DNA of 64,000 bases from RGIG5579 sp045541915. Its GTDB lineage: Bacteria; Bacillota; Clostridia; Oscillospirales; SIG627. The stretch spans positions 112,274 to 176,273 of the forward strand of contig JAZQJZ010000037.1 in assembly GCA_045541915.1 (NCBI GenBank), read 5' to 3'. The translations under genes and the position numbers were made by a program. Positions 39,636-47,329 of the stretch are shown one piece after another (the first letter of the stretch is position 1; each line of letters starts with the position of its first letter). A model generated the notes under the pieces. That model was not told where the DNA came from. It did not search any database and was given only the letters and a program-made list of their open reading frames with translations.

Positions 39636-40610
39636 TTAATAGCCAACCTTTTCCCAGCATTCAAAGGGAGCAGCCAGCTCATCGCTGATGTAAACCTGAG
39701 TTTTCTTGGTCTGCAGCATGGAGCTGGGCAGATAAGGAGTGATCGGTCCGTGGGTGCACAGACGGGAGGTCATTCTCTGCCAGGAGGAGAAGGTTCCGCA
39801 GGTGGCAAGAGCGTGAACCTCAATGCGTTCCTTAGCGCGCATTACGTCCAGAGGACCAATGGTGGCAGCCTTGGGAGGAACGTTGGCAATGTCGCCGGAC
39901 TGACCGAAGGTGCCGTTCAGGGAGTTCTGCATAATGGTCATGGGATGCAGCGTTACGATCTGTGCGGGCTGATTGAGCCATTCTTCAATGTCGCCACTGC
40001 CGATGAATTCGGGAATGGGATCCACAAATGCCATATGTCCTGCCCATCCGGGAGAGGTGGAGGCAATGTCAGCGCCGGTTCCTTCGGTGATATCGTCAAT
40101 GATCTTGGAGTAATCCTTGATGTTGGCGTTGGTGGGGAAGTGAACGTTTTCCATGGGCATACGGAGCTTTTCATCGATCTGATAATACAGATATTTGATC
40201 ATGGAGTGAGCAAAGCCTGCCTCATAGGTGATGGGAGCAATGTTGCCGTCCTGATCGGCCCACTCGTCTTCTGCTACCAAGTGAACCTTGGAGCAGTCGA
40301 TCTGGAAGTAGTTGATCAGCTGAGCCAGAGGGATGTAGGTGTCGGGTTCGGGGTTGCCCAGAATCATAGTGAAGCTCTTGCCGGCTTCGGAAGCAGCTCT
40401 CAAACGCTCAAACAGCGTGGCGATCAGAACGGGGTGGGGGTTCATCATAACCTTTACGGTAAATTCGGGATGCCACCAATCTTCGCGCTTTTCCAGATCC
40501 TTGCCGCTGAGGCTGCGCACATATTCACAAACCTTGCGGTCCTTGAAGGGAACGAAGTCTGCAGGTTCAAAGCTGAACTTGGTTGCGGGATCGACGATAA
40601 AGTCTTTCAT
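39636..40610 (-). CDS. NagB-like glucosamine-6-phosphate deaminase family protein
   Basis: 324 residues, longer than the roughly 260 of classical NagB. The fold is that of sugar-phosphate isomerase/deaminases: LFERLRAASEAGKSFTMILG, the loop VHLVAEDEW, and TSPGWAGHMAFVDP, which matches the GxxGHxAFxxP active-site motif. The C-terminal THGPITPYLPSSMLQ is also family-like. Next to nagA, deamination/isomerisation of GlcN-6-P to fructose-6-P is the likely role. The start overlaps the nagA stop (ATGA), and AAGGAG precedes it. An extended N-terminus (about 50 residues) is unexplained. Confidence 0.8.
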   Translation of the reverse strand: MKDFIVDPATKFSFEPADFVPFKDRKVCEYVRSLSGKDLEKREDWWHPEFTVKVMMNPHPVLIATLFERLRAASEAGKSFTMILGNPEPDTYIPLAQLINYFQIDCSKVHLVAEDEWADQDGNIAPITYEAGFAHSMIKYLYYQIDEKLRMPMENVHFPTNANIKDYSKIIDDITEGTGADIASTSPGWAGHMAFVDPIPEFIGSGDIEEWLNQPAQIVTLHPMTIMQNSLNGTFGQSGDIANVPPKAATIGPLDVMRAKERIEVHALATCGTFSSWQRMTSRLCTHGPITPYLPSSMLQTKKTQVYISDELAAPFECWEKVGY

Positions 40611-41743
40611 TTTGCAATTTCTCCTTTTAAAATTACTTTATTGATATTGACCAAATGGTCACAAATCACAAGATCTGCTACCGCGCCTTTTCGGATCTCG
40701 CCGCGGTCGGAAAGTCCCACTGCTTTTGCAGGGTTATAGGATGCGTACCCGAAAATATTGGTAATGGAAGCGCCGGTGTGCACCATAAAGTTCCGGCAAG
40801 CTACGTCTAAGGTCAGCTTGGATCCGGCGATCTCGCCGGCAAAATCGAAGCAAAGATCGGTTACCCCGTCATACCCATCGGGAATAGGACCGTCAAATAC
40901 GCAAGCGTCAGAAATGAGGATGATCCGGTCATCACCCTTGATTTTTCGGGTCAGACGCTGAATGTAAGGATCCACATGAATGCCACGGGAGTCGGAAATG
41001 ATCTCGGCGTAAATCTCACGGTTGTAAAGAACGGTTTCATCCACACAAGGGGTACGGCACTCGGGGTATTTTTGCAAGGTGCCGGTGGCATTGGTGTGGT
41101 GCGTTCCAATTTTCAATCCGTAGGGGATCAGTTTTTCGATGTCTTTCGGTTCTGCTTCTGAATGGGCAACGGTAAAGACCACGTCCGGGTTTTCTTCCTT
41201 GCAAGCCAAAACAAATTCTTCGATGTTTTCTCTCTCCGGTGCCAATGCCCAAACTCTGGCATCTTTTCCGGCCTGGCGGATCACATCCAGATAATCTTCC
41301 TTGCAAATAGGGCCTTTCCAGGGGTTGTTTTCCCGGTCAGCACCGAATTTCGGATTCATATAAGGCCCTTCCATATAAAAGCCGCCAAAGTTGGGAAGAT
41401 CACCCTTTGCTACTGCATCCTGGATCCGTTTGGTATCACCGATGAATTCTTCCTTATTCCGGTTGAAATAAACTACAGGAAGAACGGTGGTCACGCCGTG
41501 CTCCAACACGATCTGACCGGCCTTTTTGGGATTTTCATAAAACCAGTAGGTATCGGCAGCGTGTGTATGGATATCCACAAAGCCCGGGCCCACATAGTCG
41601 CCGTTTGCATCCAAAATTTCAGCATCCTGGGGAATGGAAATCTTTTTGCCGAAATCCAGGATCTTCCCTTGATCGCAAATCAAGGTGGCATCGGGGATCA
41701 AATGATCGCGCATTACAAGAGTTGCATGGATAATGGCAAGCAT
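40607..41743 (-). CDS. nagA: N-acetylglucosamine-6-phosphate deacetylase
   Basis: 378 residues of the amidohydrolase superfamily. The metal motif DIHTHAADTYWF, EGPYMNPKFG (the Glu ligand), VAHSEAE, THHTNATG and ISDACVF follow the NagA order. It removes acetate from GlcNAc-6-P, derived from amino-sugars or recycled wall. THHTNATGTLQKY replaces the usual THLFNAM, a variant that may shift specificity. GGAGG precedes the ATG. It lies between an AraC regulator and the NagB-like gene in one operon. Confidence 0.9.
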   Translation of the reverse strand: MLAIIHATLVMRDHLIPDATLICDQGKILDFGKKISIPQDAEILDANGDYVGPGFVDIHTHAADTYWFYENPKKAGQIVLEHGVTTVLPVVYFNRNKEEFIGDTKRIQDAVAKGDLPNFGGFYMEGPYMNPKFGADRENNPWKGPICKEDYLDVIRQAGKDARVWALAPERENIEEFVLACKEENPDVVFTVAHSEAEPKDIEKLIPYGLKIGTHHTNATGTLQKYPECRTPCVDETVLYNREIYAEIISDSRGIHVDPYIQRLTRKIKGDDRIILISDACVFDGPIPDGYDGVTDLCFDFAGEIAGSKLTLDVACRNFMVHTGASITNIFGYASYNPAKAVGLSDRGEIRKGAVADLVICDHLVNINKVILKGEIAK

Positions 41744-41775
41744 AAAGCGCCTCCTTTTTGGTCTGTCAATGGGAT

Positions 41776-42690
41776 TTAATCTTCTTCGGAGTTGCCCTCA
41801 CCGGCATCTTCAAAAAAGGAAATCTTATTTCGCTTGTATTCGCTTAGGGTCATGCCGTAATAACGCTTGAAAATACGGCTGACGTAATTGGCATCAGTAA
41901 AGCCCACGTGCTCTCCAGCCTGAGCCAGAGTGTAATGGTAGCGGCGGATCAGTTCGATCATATAAGAGAGCTTTCTGCGATTGATAAATTCAATCAGGGG
42001 AACGCCCTCGCTGCTGCTAAACACGTTGGTCAGATAGTTTTTGCTCACCCCTACCGCAGAGGCCACTTCGCTGACCGTCAACTTTCGATCAATGTTTTCG
42101 GAAATGAAAGCCTTTGCCCGGTCGCAGTACCGACGGTTTCCGGGAGAAATGGCACCCACCACGCCGCTGGCTTGAACCAGCTGGGTCAATTTATGGATCA
42201 AAAGCATAAAATCGGCGCACTCTTCAAAATAGCTTCGGTCGGAACGGGTGGTTTTGGCACAAGCAATGGAACGAATGATGGAAAACACCTCGTTGCTACC
42301 GGGGCAGGGAGGGATGATCAGGGGAAGAGTAACGGTTTTTCCCTTTGGGGGAGCAAACCCGTCCACCGATTTCCACTGTCCCCGAATGAGAAACTCTGCC
42401 GAAGTGTGCCGGTGCAAGCCCTGGTTTTGGGTGCGCACAGTAAAGCAGGATTCCGGGGGGATGACAAAAATGCAGTTTTCATCCACGACGATCTCTTCCT
42501 CCTCAGTCTGGAGGATCACGGGGTTTTGTTCCACAAAGCCAACCTCTAAAATGCCGCCGTTGGCCGGAGCCTGTCCATAAATACCGTAACCGATGTTTCT
42601 CAGGTCATACTGATAATCGGAAGTGGCCAGACTCTGGGAAAAAGCTATTTTTTGAAACGCAAGAATTTTCAGCTCAGTGTAAGCATTCAT
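41776..42690 (-). CDS. AraC-family regulator of the nag operon
   Basis: 304 residues. The N-terminal half is a cupin-like sensor (VDENCIFVIPPESCF), and the C-terminal AraC domain has KLTVSEVASAVGVSKNYLTNVF and YTLAQAGEHVGFTDANYVSRIF with YYGMTLSEYKR. The third codon (ATG 42690) has GAGGAG at 8 bases, a better site than ATG 42696. It is co-directional with nagA-nagB-like and 32 bases upstream, so it probably autoregulates the operon in response to amino sugar. Confidence 0.9.
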   Translation of the reverse strand: MNAYTELKILAFQKIAFSQSLATSDYQYDLRNIGYGIYGQAPANGGILEVGFVEQNPVILQTEEEEIVVDENCIFVIPPESCFTVRTQNQGLHRHTSAEFLIRGQWKSVDGFAPPKGKTVTLPLIIPPCPGSNEVFSIIRSIACAKTTRSDRSYFEECADFMLLIHKLTQLVQASGVVGAISPGNRRYCDRAKAFISENIDRKLTVSEVASAVGVSKNYLTNVFSSSEGVPLIEFINRRKLSYMIELIRRYHYTLAQAGEHVGFTDANYVSRIFKRYYGMTLSEYKRNKISFFEDAGEGNSEED

Positions 42691-42939
42691 TGGCATATCT
42701 CCTCAAAACGAGTATAGCAGACAATCCCACAGATGAAAATGCACAATTCAATGTAACATAGATTTTTTAAAGAAATAATAATCCCTTTTGAACAAAAAAC
42801 AAATTTGAATAATACACATTTTTCCACAAAAAAATGTAATAAATCCATAATTCATAGAGAATCAGAACAAGCATAAAACAATGATTTTGAGAAAAAAGAA
42901 CAAAAAAGAAGGAAGACCGATCTCAGGTCTTCCTTCTAC
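42691..42939. other. AT-rich intergenic stretch
   Basis: About 250 bases without a gene. A TATACT near 42708-42713 (minus) is a possible -10 for the AraC-nag operon, with no clear -35. The tRNA terminator at 42907-42937 lies at its right end. Nothing else is recognised. Confidence 0.5.
42907..42937 (-). terminator. Terminator after tRNA-Gly(CCC)
   Basis: A 12-base perfect stem AGAAGGAAGACC / GGTCTTCCTTCT, followed on the minus strand by TTTTTGTTCTTTTTT. Confidence 0.9.
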
Positions 42940-43013
42940 TGGAGCGAGTAACGGGAATCGAACCCGCATATTCAGCTTGGGAAGCTGATGTTCTACCACT
43001 GAACTATACTCGC
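42940..43013 (-). tRNA. tRNA-Gly (anticodon CCC)
   Basis: 74 bases with CCA. Acceptor GCGAGT / ACTCGC; anticodon loop TTCCCAA with stem TCAGC / GCTGA; T-loop GGTTCGATTCC. Confidence 0.95.
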
Positions 43014-43021
43014 GAAATACA

Positions 43022-43048
43022 AAGAGCTGAGCCATTGGCTCAGCTCTT
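43022..43048 (-). terminator. Hairpin between tRNA-Pro and tRNA-Gly
   Basis: A 12-base stem AAGAGCTGAGCC / GGCTCAGCTCTT, with only TTTG after it on the minus strand. It may be a processing hairpin or a partial terminator within the tRNA operon. Confidence 0.5.
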
Positions 43049-43050
43049 GC

Positions 43051-43126
43051 TGGTCTGAGTGGCGGGATTTGAACCCACGGCCTCTACCACCCCAAGGTAG
43101 CGCGCTACCATCTGCGCTACACCCAG
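43051..43126 (-). tRNA. tRNA-Pro (anticodon GGG)
   Basis: 76 bases with CCA. Acceptor CTGGGTG / CACTCAG; anticodon loop TTGGGGT with stem CTACC / GGTAG; T-loop GGTTCAAATCC. Confidence 0.95.
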
Positions 43127-43137
43127 ATAGCCTAAAC

Positions 43138-43166
43138 ATTATAGTATTCCAAAAGGGCTTTGTCAA
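43138..43166 (-). promoter_or_regulatory. Promoter of the tRNA-Pro/tRNA-Gly operon
   Basis: On the minus strand, TTGACA at 43166-43161 and TATAAT at 43143-43138, both consensus, with a 17-base spacer. Confidence 0.9.
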
Positions 43167-43237
43167 GGGAATTTTCAAAAAAACTTTTCTTTTTTTTCGG
43201 AAATCAAAAAATAAAAACTTTTTTCAAAAAAAAGTTA

Positions 43238-43266
43238 TTGACATTTCTTCTCGGTTGTGGTAACAT
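43238..43266 (+). promoter_or_regulatory. Promoter of the four-tRNA operon
   Basis: TTGACA at 43238-43243 and TAACAT at 43261-43266, with a 17-base spacer; divergent from the tRNA-Pro promoter. Confidence 0.8.
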
Positions 43267-43297
43267 AATCGAGCGGCTTTTTTATGGCCGAGCATCT

Positions 43298-43371
<74 letters not shown>

Positions 43372-43377
43372 CCTTAT

Positions 43378-43454
43378 GTGCTTTTAGCTCAGCCGGATAG
43401 AGCAACTGCCTTCTAAGCAGTAGGTCGGGGGTTCGAATCCCTCAAAGCACGCCA
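43378..43454 (+). tRNA. tRNA-Arg (anticodon TCT)
   Basis: 77 bases with CCA. Acceptor GTGCTTT / AAAGCAC; anticodon loop CTTCTAA with stem ACTGC / GCAGT. Confidence 0.95.
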
Positions 43455-43458
43455 GTAC

Positions 43459-43536
43459 GGTGGATATAGCTCAGTTGGTTAGAGCGCCAGGTTGTGGCCC
43501 TGGAGGTCGTCGGTTCGAATCCGATTATCCACCCCA
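43459..43536 (+). tRNA. tRNA-His (anticodon GTG)
   Basis: 78 bases including the encoded G at position -1 (43459) opposite C73, a hallmark of tRNA-His. Acceptor GTGGATA / TATCCAC; anticodon loop TTGTGGC; CCA encoded. Confidence 0.95.
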
Positions 43537-43569
43537 CTTAAAAAATTCAGTCCGCAAGGACTTTAAGAC

Positions 43570-43646
43570 GGCGGAATAGCTCAGTTGGCTAGAGCATCCG
43601 GTTCATACCCGGCAGGTCGTTGGTTCAAATCCGACTTCCGCTACCA
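43570..43646 (+). tRNA. tRNA-Met, elongator (anticodon CAT)
   Basis: 77 bases with CCA. Acceptor GGCGGAA / TTCCGCT (with G1-T72 pairing as in the B. subtilis elongator); anticodon loop TTCATAC. The paired G1 and sequence match elongator rather than initiator tRNA. Confidence 0.92.
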
Positions 43647-43648
43647 AG

Positions 43649-43680
43649 AAATCCCGAATGTGAATGCATTCGGGATTTTG
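43649..43680 (+). terminator. Terminator of the four-tRNA operon
   Basis: Stem AAATCCCGAATG with its complement, then TTTTG. Confidence 0.85.
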
Positions 43681-43709
43681 TTTATCTTTGAAAGGAAAGG
43701 GAATCGGTT

Positions 43710-44618
43710 ATGGCATACCGGGATTTGAATTCTTATTTGCGGGATCGCTTTGGCACCAAGGTATATAAGATCTCCCTTTCCACCCCCTTTACCTGTCCCA
43801 ATCGTGACGGAACCAAAGGAGACCGAGGCTGCCTTTTTTGTTCCGCTGCCGGAAGCGGAAATTTTGCCGCCAATGCCGCGTTTCCCATCTCCGAACAGAT
43901 CCGCAAGGGAAAGGAGAAGGTGTTTGCCAAAGCCGGTAAAAACGCCAAATACATTGCCTATTTTCAGTCGTTTACTTCCACCTATGGGGATGTTTTTCTT
44001 CAGAGAAGACTGTTTGAAGAGGCCATTTCGGATCCTGAAGTGGTGGCATTGTCTGTGGCCACAAGGCCGGACTGCTTGCCGGAAGAGGTGCTTTCCCTTT
44101 TGGGGGAATTGTCCGGGATCAAGCCGGTTTGGGTAGAATTGGGGTTTCAGACGGCCAGGGAAGATACGGCGAGGCTCATCCGTCGGGGATATGAAAACGA
44201 TGTTTTCCTCCGGGCAGTAAAGGAACTGAACCGGCGAAATCTTGAGGTGGTGGTCCATCTGATCTTAGGACTTCCCGGGGAGGATCACAAGGATGAGATC
44301 GATACGGTTCGCTTTGTCACATCGCAAAGGATCCAGGGGATCAAGTTTCATTTGCTGCATGTTCTCGCCGGAGCAGATCTTGCCAAAACCGATTACCAGG
44401 CGCTTTCCTTTGAGGAGTATCTGTTTCGCATCACCGATCTGATCCGATATGTGCCGGAAGAGGTGGTCATCCATCGCTTAACAGGGGATGGAGATAAAAG
44501 GGAATTGATCGCACCACTCTGGAGTGGGGATAAAAAAAGAGTGTTAAATGCCATCACCCGGAGGATCCGGGAAGAAAAAATCTGCCAAGGTGAGGCAATT
44601 TGTTCAAAAAAAATCTAA
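43710..44618 (+). CDS. TIGR01212-family radical SAM protein (YtqA-like)
   Basis: 302 residues. The iron-sulfur Cys residues lie in FTCPNRDGTKGDRGCLFC; the spacing, wider than the classic CxxxCxxC, marks the TIGR01212/YhcC-YtqA group. YIAYFQSFTSTYGD, VWVELGFQTA and VVHLILGLPGEDHKDEI are also typical. A role in tRNA or small-molecule modification has been suggested for relatives, but none is settled. The ATG follows GAAAGG. It lies between tRNA clusters. Confidence 0.9.
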   Translation: MAYRDLNSYLRDRFGTKVYKISLSTPFTCPNRDGTKGDRGCLFCSAAGSGNFAANAAFPISEQIRKGKEKVFAKAGKNAKYIAYFQSFTSTYGDVFLQRRLFEEAISDPEVVALSVATRPDCLPEEVLSLLGELSGIKPVWVELGFQTAREDTARLIRRGYENDVFLRAVKELNRRNLEVVVHLILGLPGEDHKDEIDTVRFVTSQRIQGIKFHLLHVLAGADLAKTDYQALSFEEYLFRITDLIRYVPEEVVIHRLTGDGDKRELIAPLWSGDKKRVLNAITRRIREEKICQGEAICSKKI

Positions 44619-44625
44619 AAACCCC

Positions 44626-44654
44626 TTGACAAACAGGATCTTCTTGGATATAAT
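44626..44654 (+). promoter_or_regulatory. Promoter of tRNA-Glu
   Basis: TTGACA at 44626-44631 and TATAAT at 44649-44654, both consensus, with a 17-base spacer. Confidence 0.9.
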
Positions 44655-44666
44655 AGCAAAGTCTCC

Positions 44667-44741
44667 GGCCCGTTGGTCAAGCGGTTAAGACACCGCCCTT
44701 TCACGGCGGTAACATGGGTTCGATTCCCGTACGGGTCACCA
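44667..44741 (+). tRNA. tRNA-Glu (anticodon TTC)
   Basis: 75 bases with CCA. Acceptor GGCCCGT / ACGGGTC; anticodon loop CTTTCAC with stem CCGCC / GGCGG. Confidence 0.95.
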
Positions 44742-44773
44742 AAATCCCGAGCGCAACAGCGTTCGGGATTTTA
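44742..44773 (+). terminator. Terminator of tRNA-Glu
   Basis: Stem AAAATCCCGA / TCGGGATTTT with an inner CG pair. Confidence 0.8.
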
Positions 44774-44819
44774 CTTTTTTGTTTTTTGACTTTTTGGAGA
44801 AGGAAAGGGTGTGCAAGCA

Positions 44820-45470
44820 ATGAAAAAAATGGTCATTTTCGATTTGGACGGAACCTTGTTTGATACGGCTACAGCCATGCAGATCTGCGGCAATTCCGCT
44901 TTGGAAGCGTTGGGCCTTCCCACCTTTTCCCGTGAGGATTACACCCGTTTTTCCGGCGGAGGACTTGAGGAATATGTAAATGGTATCCTGGAAGCAGCGG
45001 GAGATAAGGAACATCGTCATTACGAAGCGTTTTCCCGGATCTATTTTCAAAAGAACGATTCCTTGGGCTTGGAGGTCAATGTGCCGTTTCCAAAGGTTCC
45101 GGAAATGCTGGCAGAACTGAAGAAAAAAGGAATTCTGCTGGCGGTCCTTTCCAATAAGGATCATGCTTCTTGCGTCCGTTTCGTGGAAGCAGCTTTTGGT
45201 ACTGAGCTTTTCTGCTCCATCCAGGGGAATTCCGGTGTTTTTCCGCCCAAGCCTCATCCGGCTGGAGTGGAAGAGATTTTGAAACAATACAGTATTTCAA
45301 AAAAAGAATGTCTCTATGTGGGTGATACCCAGGTTGATATTCATACGGCAAAAAATGCCGGTGTGGATTGCGCCGCCGCTCTTTGGGGCTACAGGCCTTT
45401 TGAGGTACTGGAACGGGAAAATCCGGAGTTTCTGATCGAATCACCGATGGACATTGTATCCCTTTTATAA
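44820..45470 (+). CDS. HAD-superfamily phosphatase (phosphoglycolate phosphatase-like)
   Basis: 216 residues. HAD motif I is FDLDGTLFDT, motif II is VLSNKDHASCV (Ser/Asn), motif III includes PPKPHP, and motif IV is YVGDTQVDIHTAKNAG. The cap is of the Gph/PGMB type, so the substrate is a small phosphorylated metabolite. ATG 44820 is given; GTG 44811 is an alternative start with AAGGA 5 bases upstream. It is convergent with a second HAD gene of a different class. Confidence 0.88.
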   Translation: MKKMVIFDLDGTLFDTATAMQICGNSALEALGLPTFSREDYTRFSGGGLEEYVNGILEAAGDKEHRHYEAFSRIYFQKNDSLGLEVNVPFPKVPEMLAELKKKGILLAVLSNKDHASCVRFVEAAFGTELFCSIQGNSGVFPPKPHPAGVEEILKQYSISKKECLYVGDTQVDIHTAKNAGVDCAAALWGYRPFEVLERENPEFLIESPMDIVSLL

Positions 45471-45480
45471 AATGGCATTG

Positions 45481-45514
45481 AAAAAACGCTCTTCCACTGG
45501 GAAGAGCGTTTTTT
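45481..45514. terminator. Bidirectional terminator between two HAD genes
   Basis: A 15-base stem AAAAAACGCTCTTCC / GGAAGAGCGTTTTTT. Confidence 0.9.
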
Positions 45515-45529
45515 ATGAAGACAATACTG

Positions 45530-46327
45530 TTACAGCATCTCACCTTTTGCGGCACGCACAATATCGCCCACGCCCGGGAGTACCATGGAGGGGCGGTATC
45601 CGTAGGTATCCAGCGTTGCCATAGTGGAAACACCGGAGAGAACCAAAACGGTGGACATACCGCATTCCAGGCCGGAGATCACATCGGTATCCATCCGATC
45701 ACCCACCATCACTGCCTCGTCGGAGTGACACCCCAAAATGCGAAGTCCCGTTCGCATCATCAGGGGATTGGGCTTTCCGCAAAAATAAGCCTTCCTTCCG
45801 GTTGCCATTTCAATGGGGGAGACCAGCGCCGCGCAAGCAGGACTGATCCCGTTTTCGATGGGGCCGGAAACATCGGAATTGGCACCGATGAGCTTTGCCC
45901 CTTTCAGTACCAGATTGGTGGCTTTGGTGAGGGTATCCAGAGAGTAGGATTTTCCTTCCCCCATCACCACATAGTCGGGGTTCACATCGTTCATGGTAAT
46001 GCCGGCATCATACAGCGCATTGAAAAGCCCTGCTTCGCCAATGGCGTAAACACTGCATCCCGGTGCCTGCTCCTTTAAGAAGGCGGCTGTGGCCAGCGCG
46101 CTGGTGTAAAAATGATCCTCTGAAACCTCCAGTCCCATCCGGCTGAGCTTTTGCTGCAGTTCTCTGGGGGTATAGCCGCTGTTGTTGGTCAGAAACAAAA
46201 ATTCTTTCTTTTCCTCACAAAGCCAATGGATGAAGTCTCTGACTCCGGGCAGAATTTGATTGCCGTGATAAATGACGCCGTCCATATCACAGATAAAGCC
46301 TTTTTTCTTGTTAAAATCCAGATTCAT
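45530..46327 (-). CDS. HAD-IIA family phosphatase (NagD-like)
   Basis: 265 residues. Motif I CDMDGVIYHGNQILPG, motif II FLTNNSGYTPRELQQKL, the cap region with VVMGEGKSYSL, motif III CGKPNPLMM and motif IV MVGDRMDTDVISGLECGM match the NagD subfamily, which dephosphorylates nucleotides and sugar phosphates. ATG 46327 follows AAAGGAG by 6 bases. The name recalls the nag operon of other bacteria, but it is not near this window's nagA. Confidence 0.92.
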   Translation of the reverse strand: MNLDFNKKKGFICDMDGVIYHGNQILPGVRDFIHWLCEEKKEFLFLTNNSGYTPRELQQKLSRMGLEVSEDHFYTSALATAAFLKEQAPGCSVYAIGEAGLFNALYDAGITMNDVNPDYVVMGEGKSYSLDTLTKATNLVLKGAKLIGANSDVSGPIENGISPACAALVSPIEMATGRKAYFCGKPNPLMMRTGLRILGCHSDEAVMVGDRMDTDVISGLECGMSTVLVLSGVSTMATLDTYGYRPSMVLPGVGDIVRAAKGEML

Positions 46328-46393
46328 TATGATCTCCTTTGATTCATTATCACCATTATATACCATTTTTTACATTTGAAAAGTATTTTTTGC

Positions 46394-46426
46394 AAAAAAA
46401 GAAACCGCCGAGCGGTTTCTTTTTTT
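46394..46426 (-). terminator. Terminator after the AraC-family gene
   Basis: Stem AAAAAAAGAAACCGC / GCGGTTTCTTTTTTT; it also abuts the HAD-IIA gene's leader. Confidence 0.8.
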
Positions 46427-47264
46427 ATAGATCTTTTTTCTGATTTCGGTACTGTTTCGGTGTCATACCAAAATGACTTCGGAACACTTGGAAGAAGGTG
46501 GCTTCCGAAGCATAGCCTGCCATTTCGCTGATCTGGCTGATCTTCTGGTTGGTGGTGCGGAGAAGCCAAGAGGCATAATCCATCCGGGAACGGGTGATCT
46601 TTTGCCTAAAATTCATTCCGTAATTCTTTTCCAAAACCCGAACCAGCTGCCGCCGGGATAGGTGCAAGAGGGAAGCCAATTTCTCTTCTCCCGACTTTTC
46701 CCGGAAATGACGCTGAAAATAATCATCGATCAGATCGTTCCTGCTCTTTGAAGTTTCCCCTGCTGTGCTTCTCTCCGTCCTTTTTGCAATGTTTACCTTG
46801 CGGAAAAACAAAAGACCGATTTGCTCCAGAAGGGACTTTTGATAGCTTTGGTAAAAAGAATTTTTCTCTGCGCTTTCAGTGAAAAAATTTTGGGCAAGGC
46901 CTCGCATCTGATCTTCCACGGAAAGAACCAGATATTGAGGAACTGCTTCTTCCAAGCGGCACATCAAATCTCCCCGGGAGGGCAAAAAGGAGAGGGTGAA
47001 TCGCAGAAATTCCCCCGGTGTGGCTTTTGATCTGTGGTACTGCCCGGGAGCAATGAGAAGCGCTTGGTTCCGGCAAAGCCTAAGACGCACATCTTCTAAA
47101 TCCACCGTGCACTCACCTGCAAGAATCAGATGTAGTTCCCAATCGGCATTGCAATGCCGGGCTTCATCCCATTTTGCTGCTTTTTCTGCCAGATCGCAAG
47201 AAGTACTGATGTGGATTTTTTCTTGATCCAGCATAAGTTCTACGGTCAGTTTTTCCGCTCCCAT
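46425..47264 (-). CDS. AraC-family transcriptional regulator
   Basis: 279 residues. N-terminal cupin sensor (CNADWELHLILAGECTVDLED; LLIAPGQYHRSKAT) and C-terminal AraC domain (EEKLASLLHLSRRQLVRVLEKNYGM; KISQISEMAGYASEATFFQVF with FGMTPKQYRN). It has its own promoter and lies just downstream of the class III aminotransferase gene, reading the same way, so it may regulate that gene. The ligand is unknown. Confidence 0.9.
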   Translation of the reverse strand: MGAEKLTVELMLDQEKIHISTSCDLAEKAAKWDEARHCNADWELHLILAGECTVDLEDVRLRLCRNQALLIAPGQYHRSKATPGEFLRFTLSFLPSRGDLMCRLEEAVPQYLVLSVEDQMRGLAQNFFTESAEKNSFYQSYQKSLLEQIGLLFFRKVNIAKRTERSTAGETSKSRNDLIDDYFQRHFREKSGEEKLASLLHLSRRQLVRVLEKNYGMNFRQKITRSRMDYASWLLRTTNQKISQISEMAGYASEATFFQVFRSHFGMTPKQYRNQKKDL

Positions 47265-47279
47265 TTTGCACCTCTTCCT

Positions 47280-47308
47280 ATTTTATACTCCCGAGCTTAT
47301 TGTATCAA
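47280..47308 (-). promoter_or_regulatory. Promoter of the AraC-family gene at 47264
   Basis: On the minus strand, TTGATA at 47308-47303 and TAAAAT at 47285-47280, with a 17-base spacer. Confidence 0.7.
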
Positions 47309-47329
47309 AGGAAAGGGGGGCGCGCAAGG

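Noticed and set aside
39627..40739. A 370-codon open frame on the plus strand opposite the NagB-like gene
   Set aside because: Low-complexity Gly/His/Val composition and no start signal; it is a shadow of the well-supported minus-strand gene.
43537..43569. Possible extra tRNA or small RNA between tRNA-His and tRNA-Met
   Set aside because: Only a short hairpin (AGTCC / GGACT) is present, probably a processing element.
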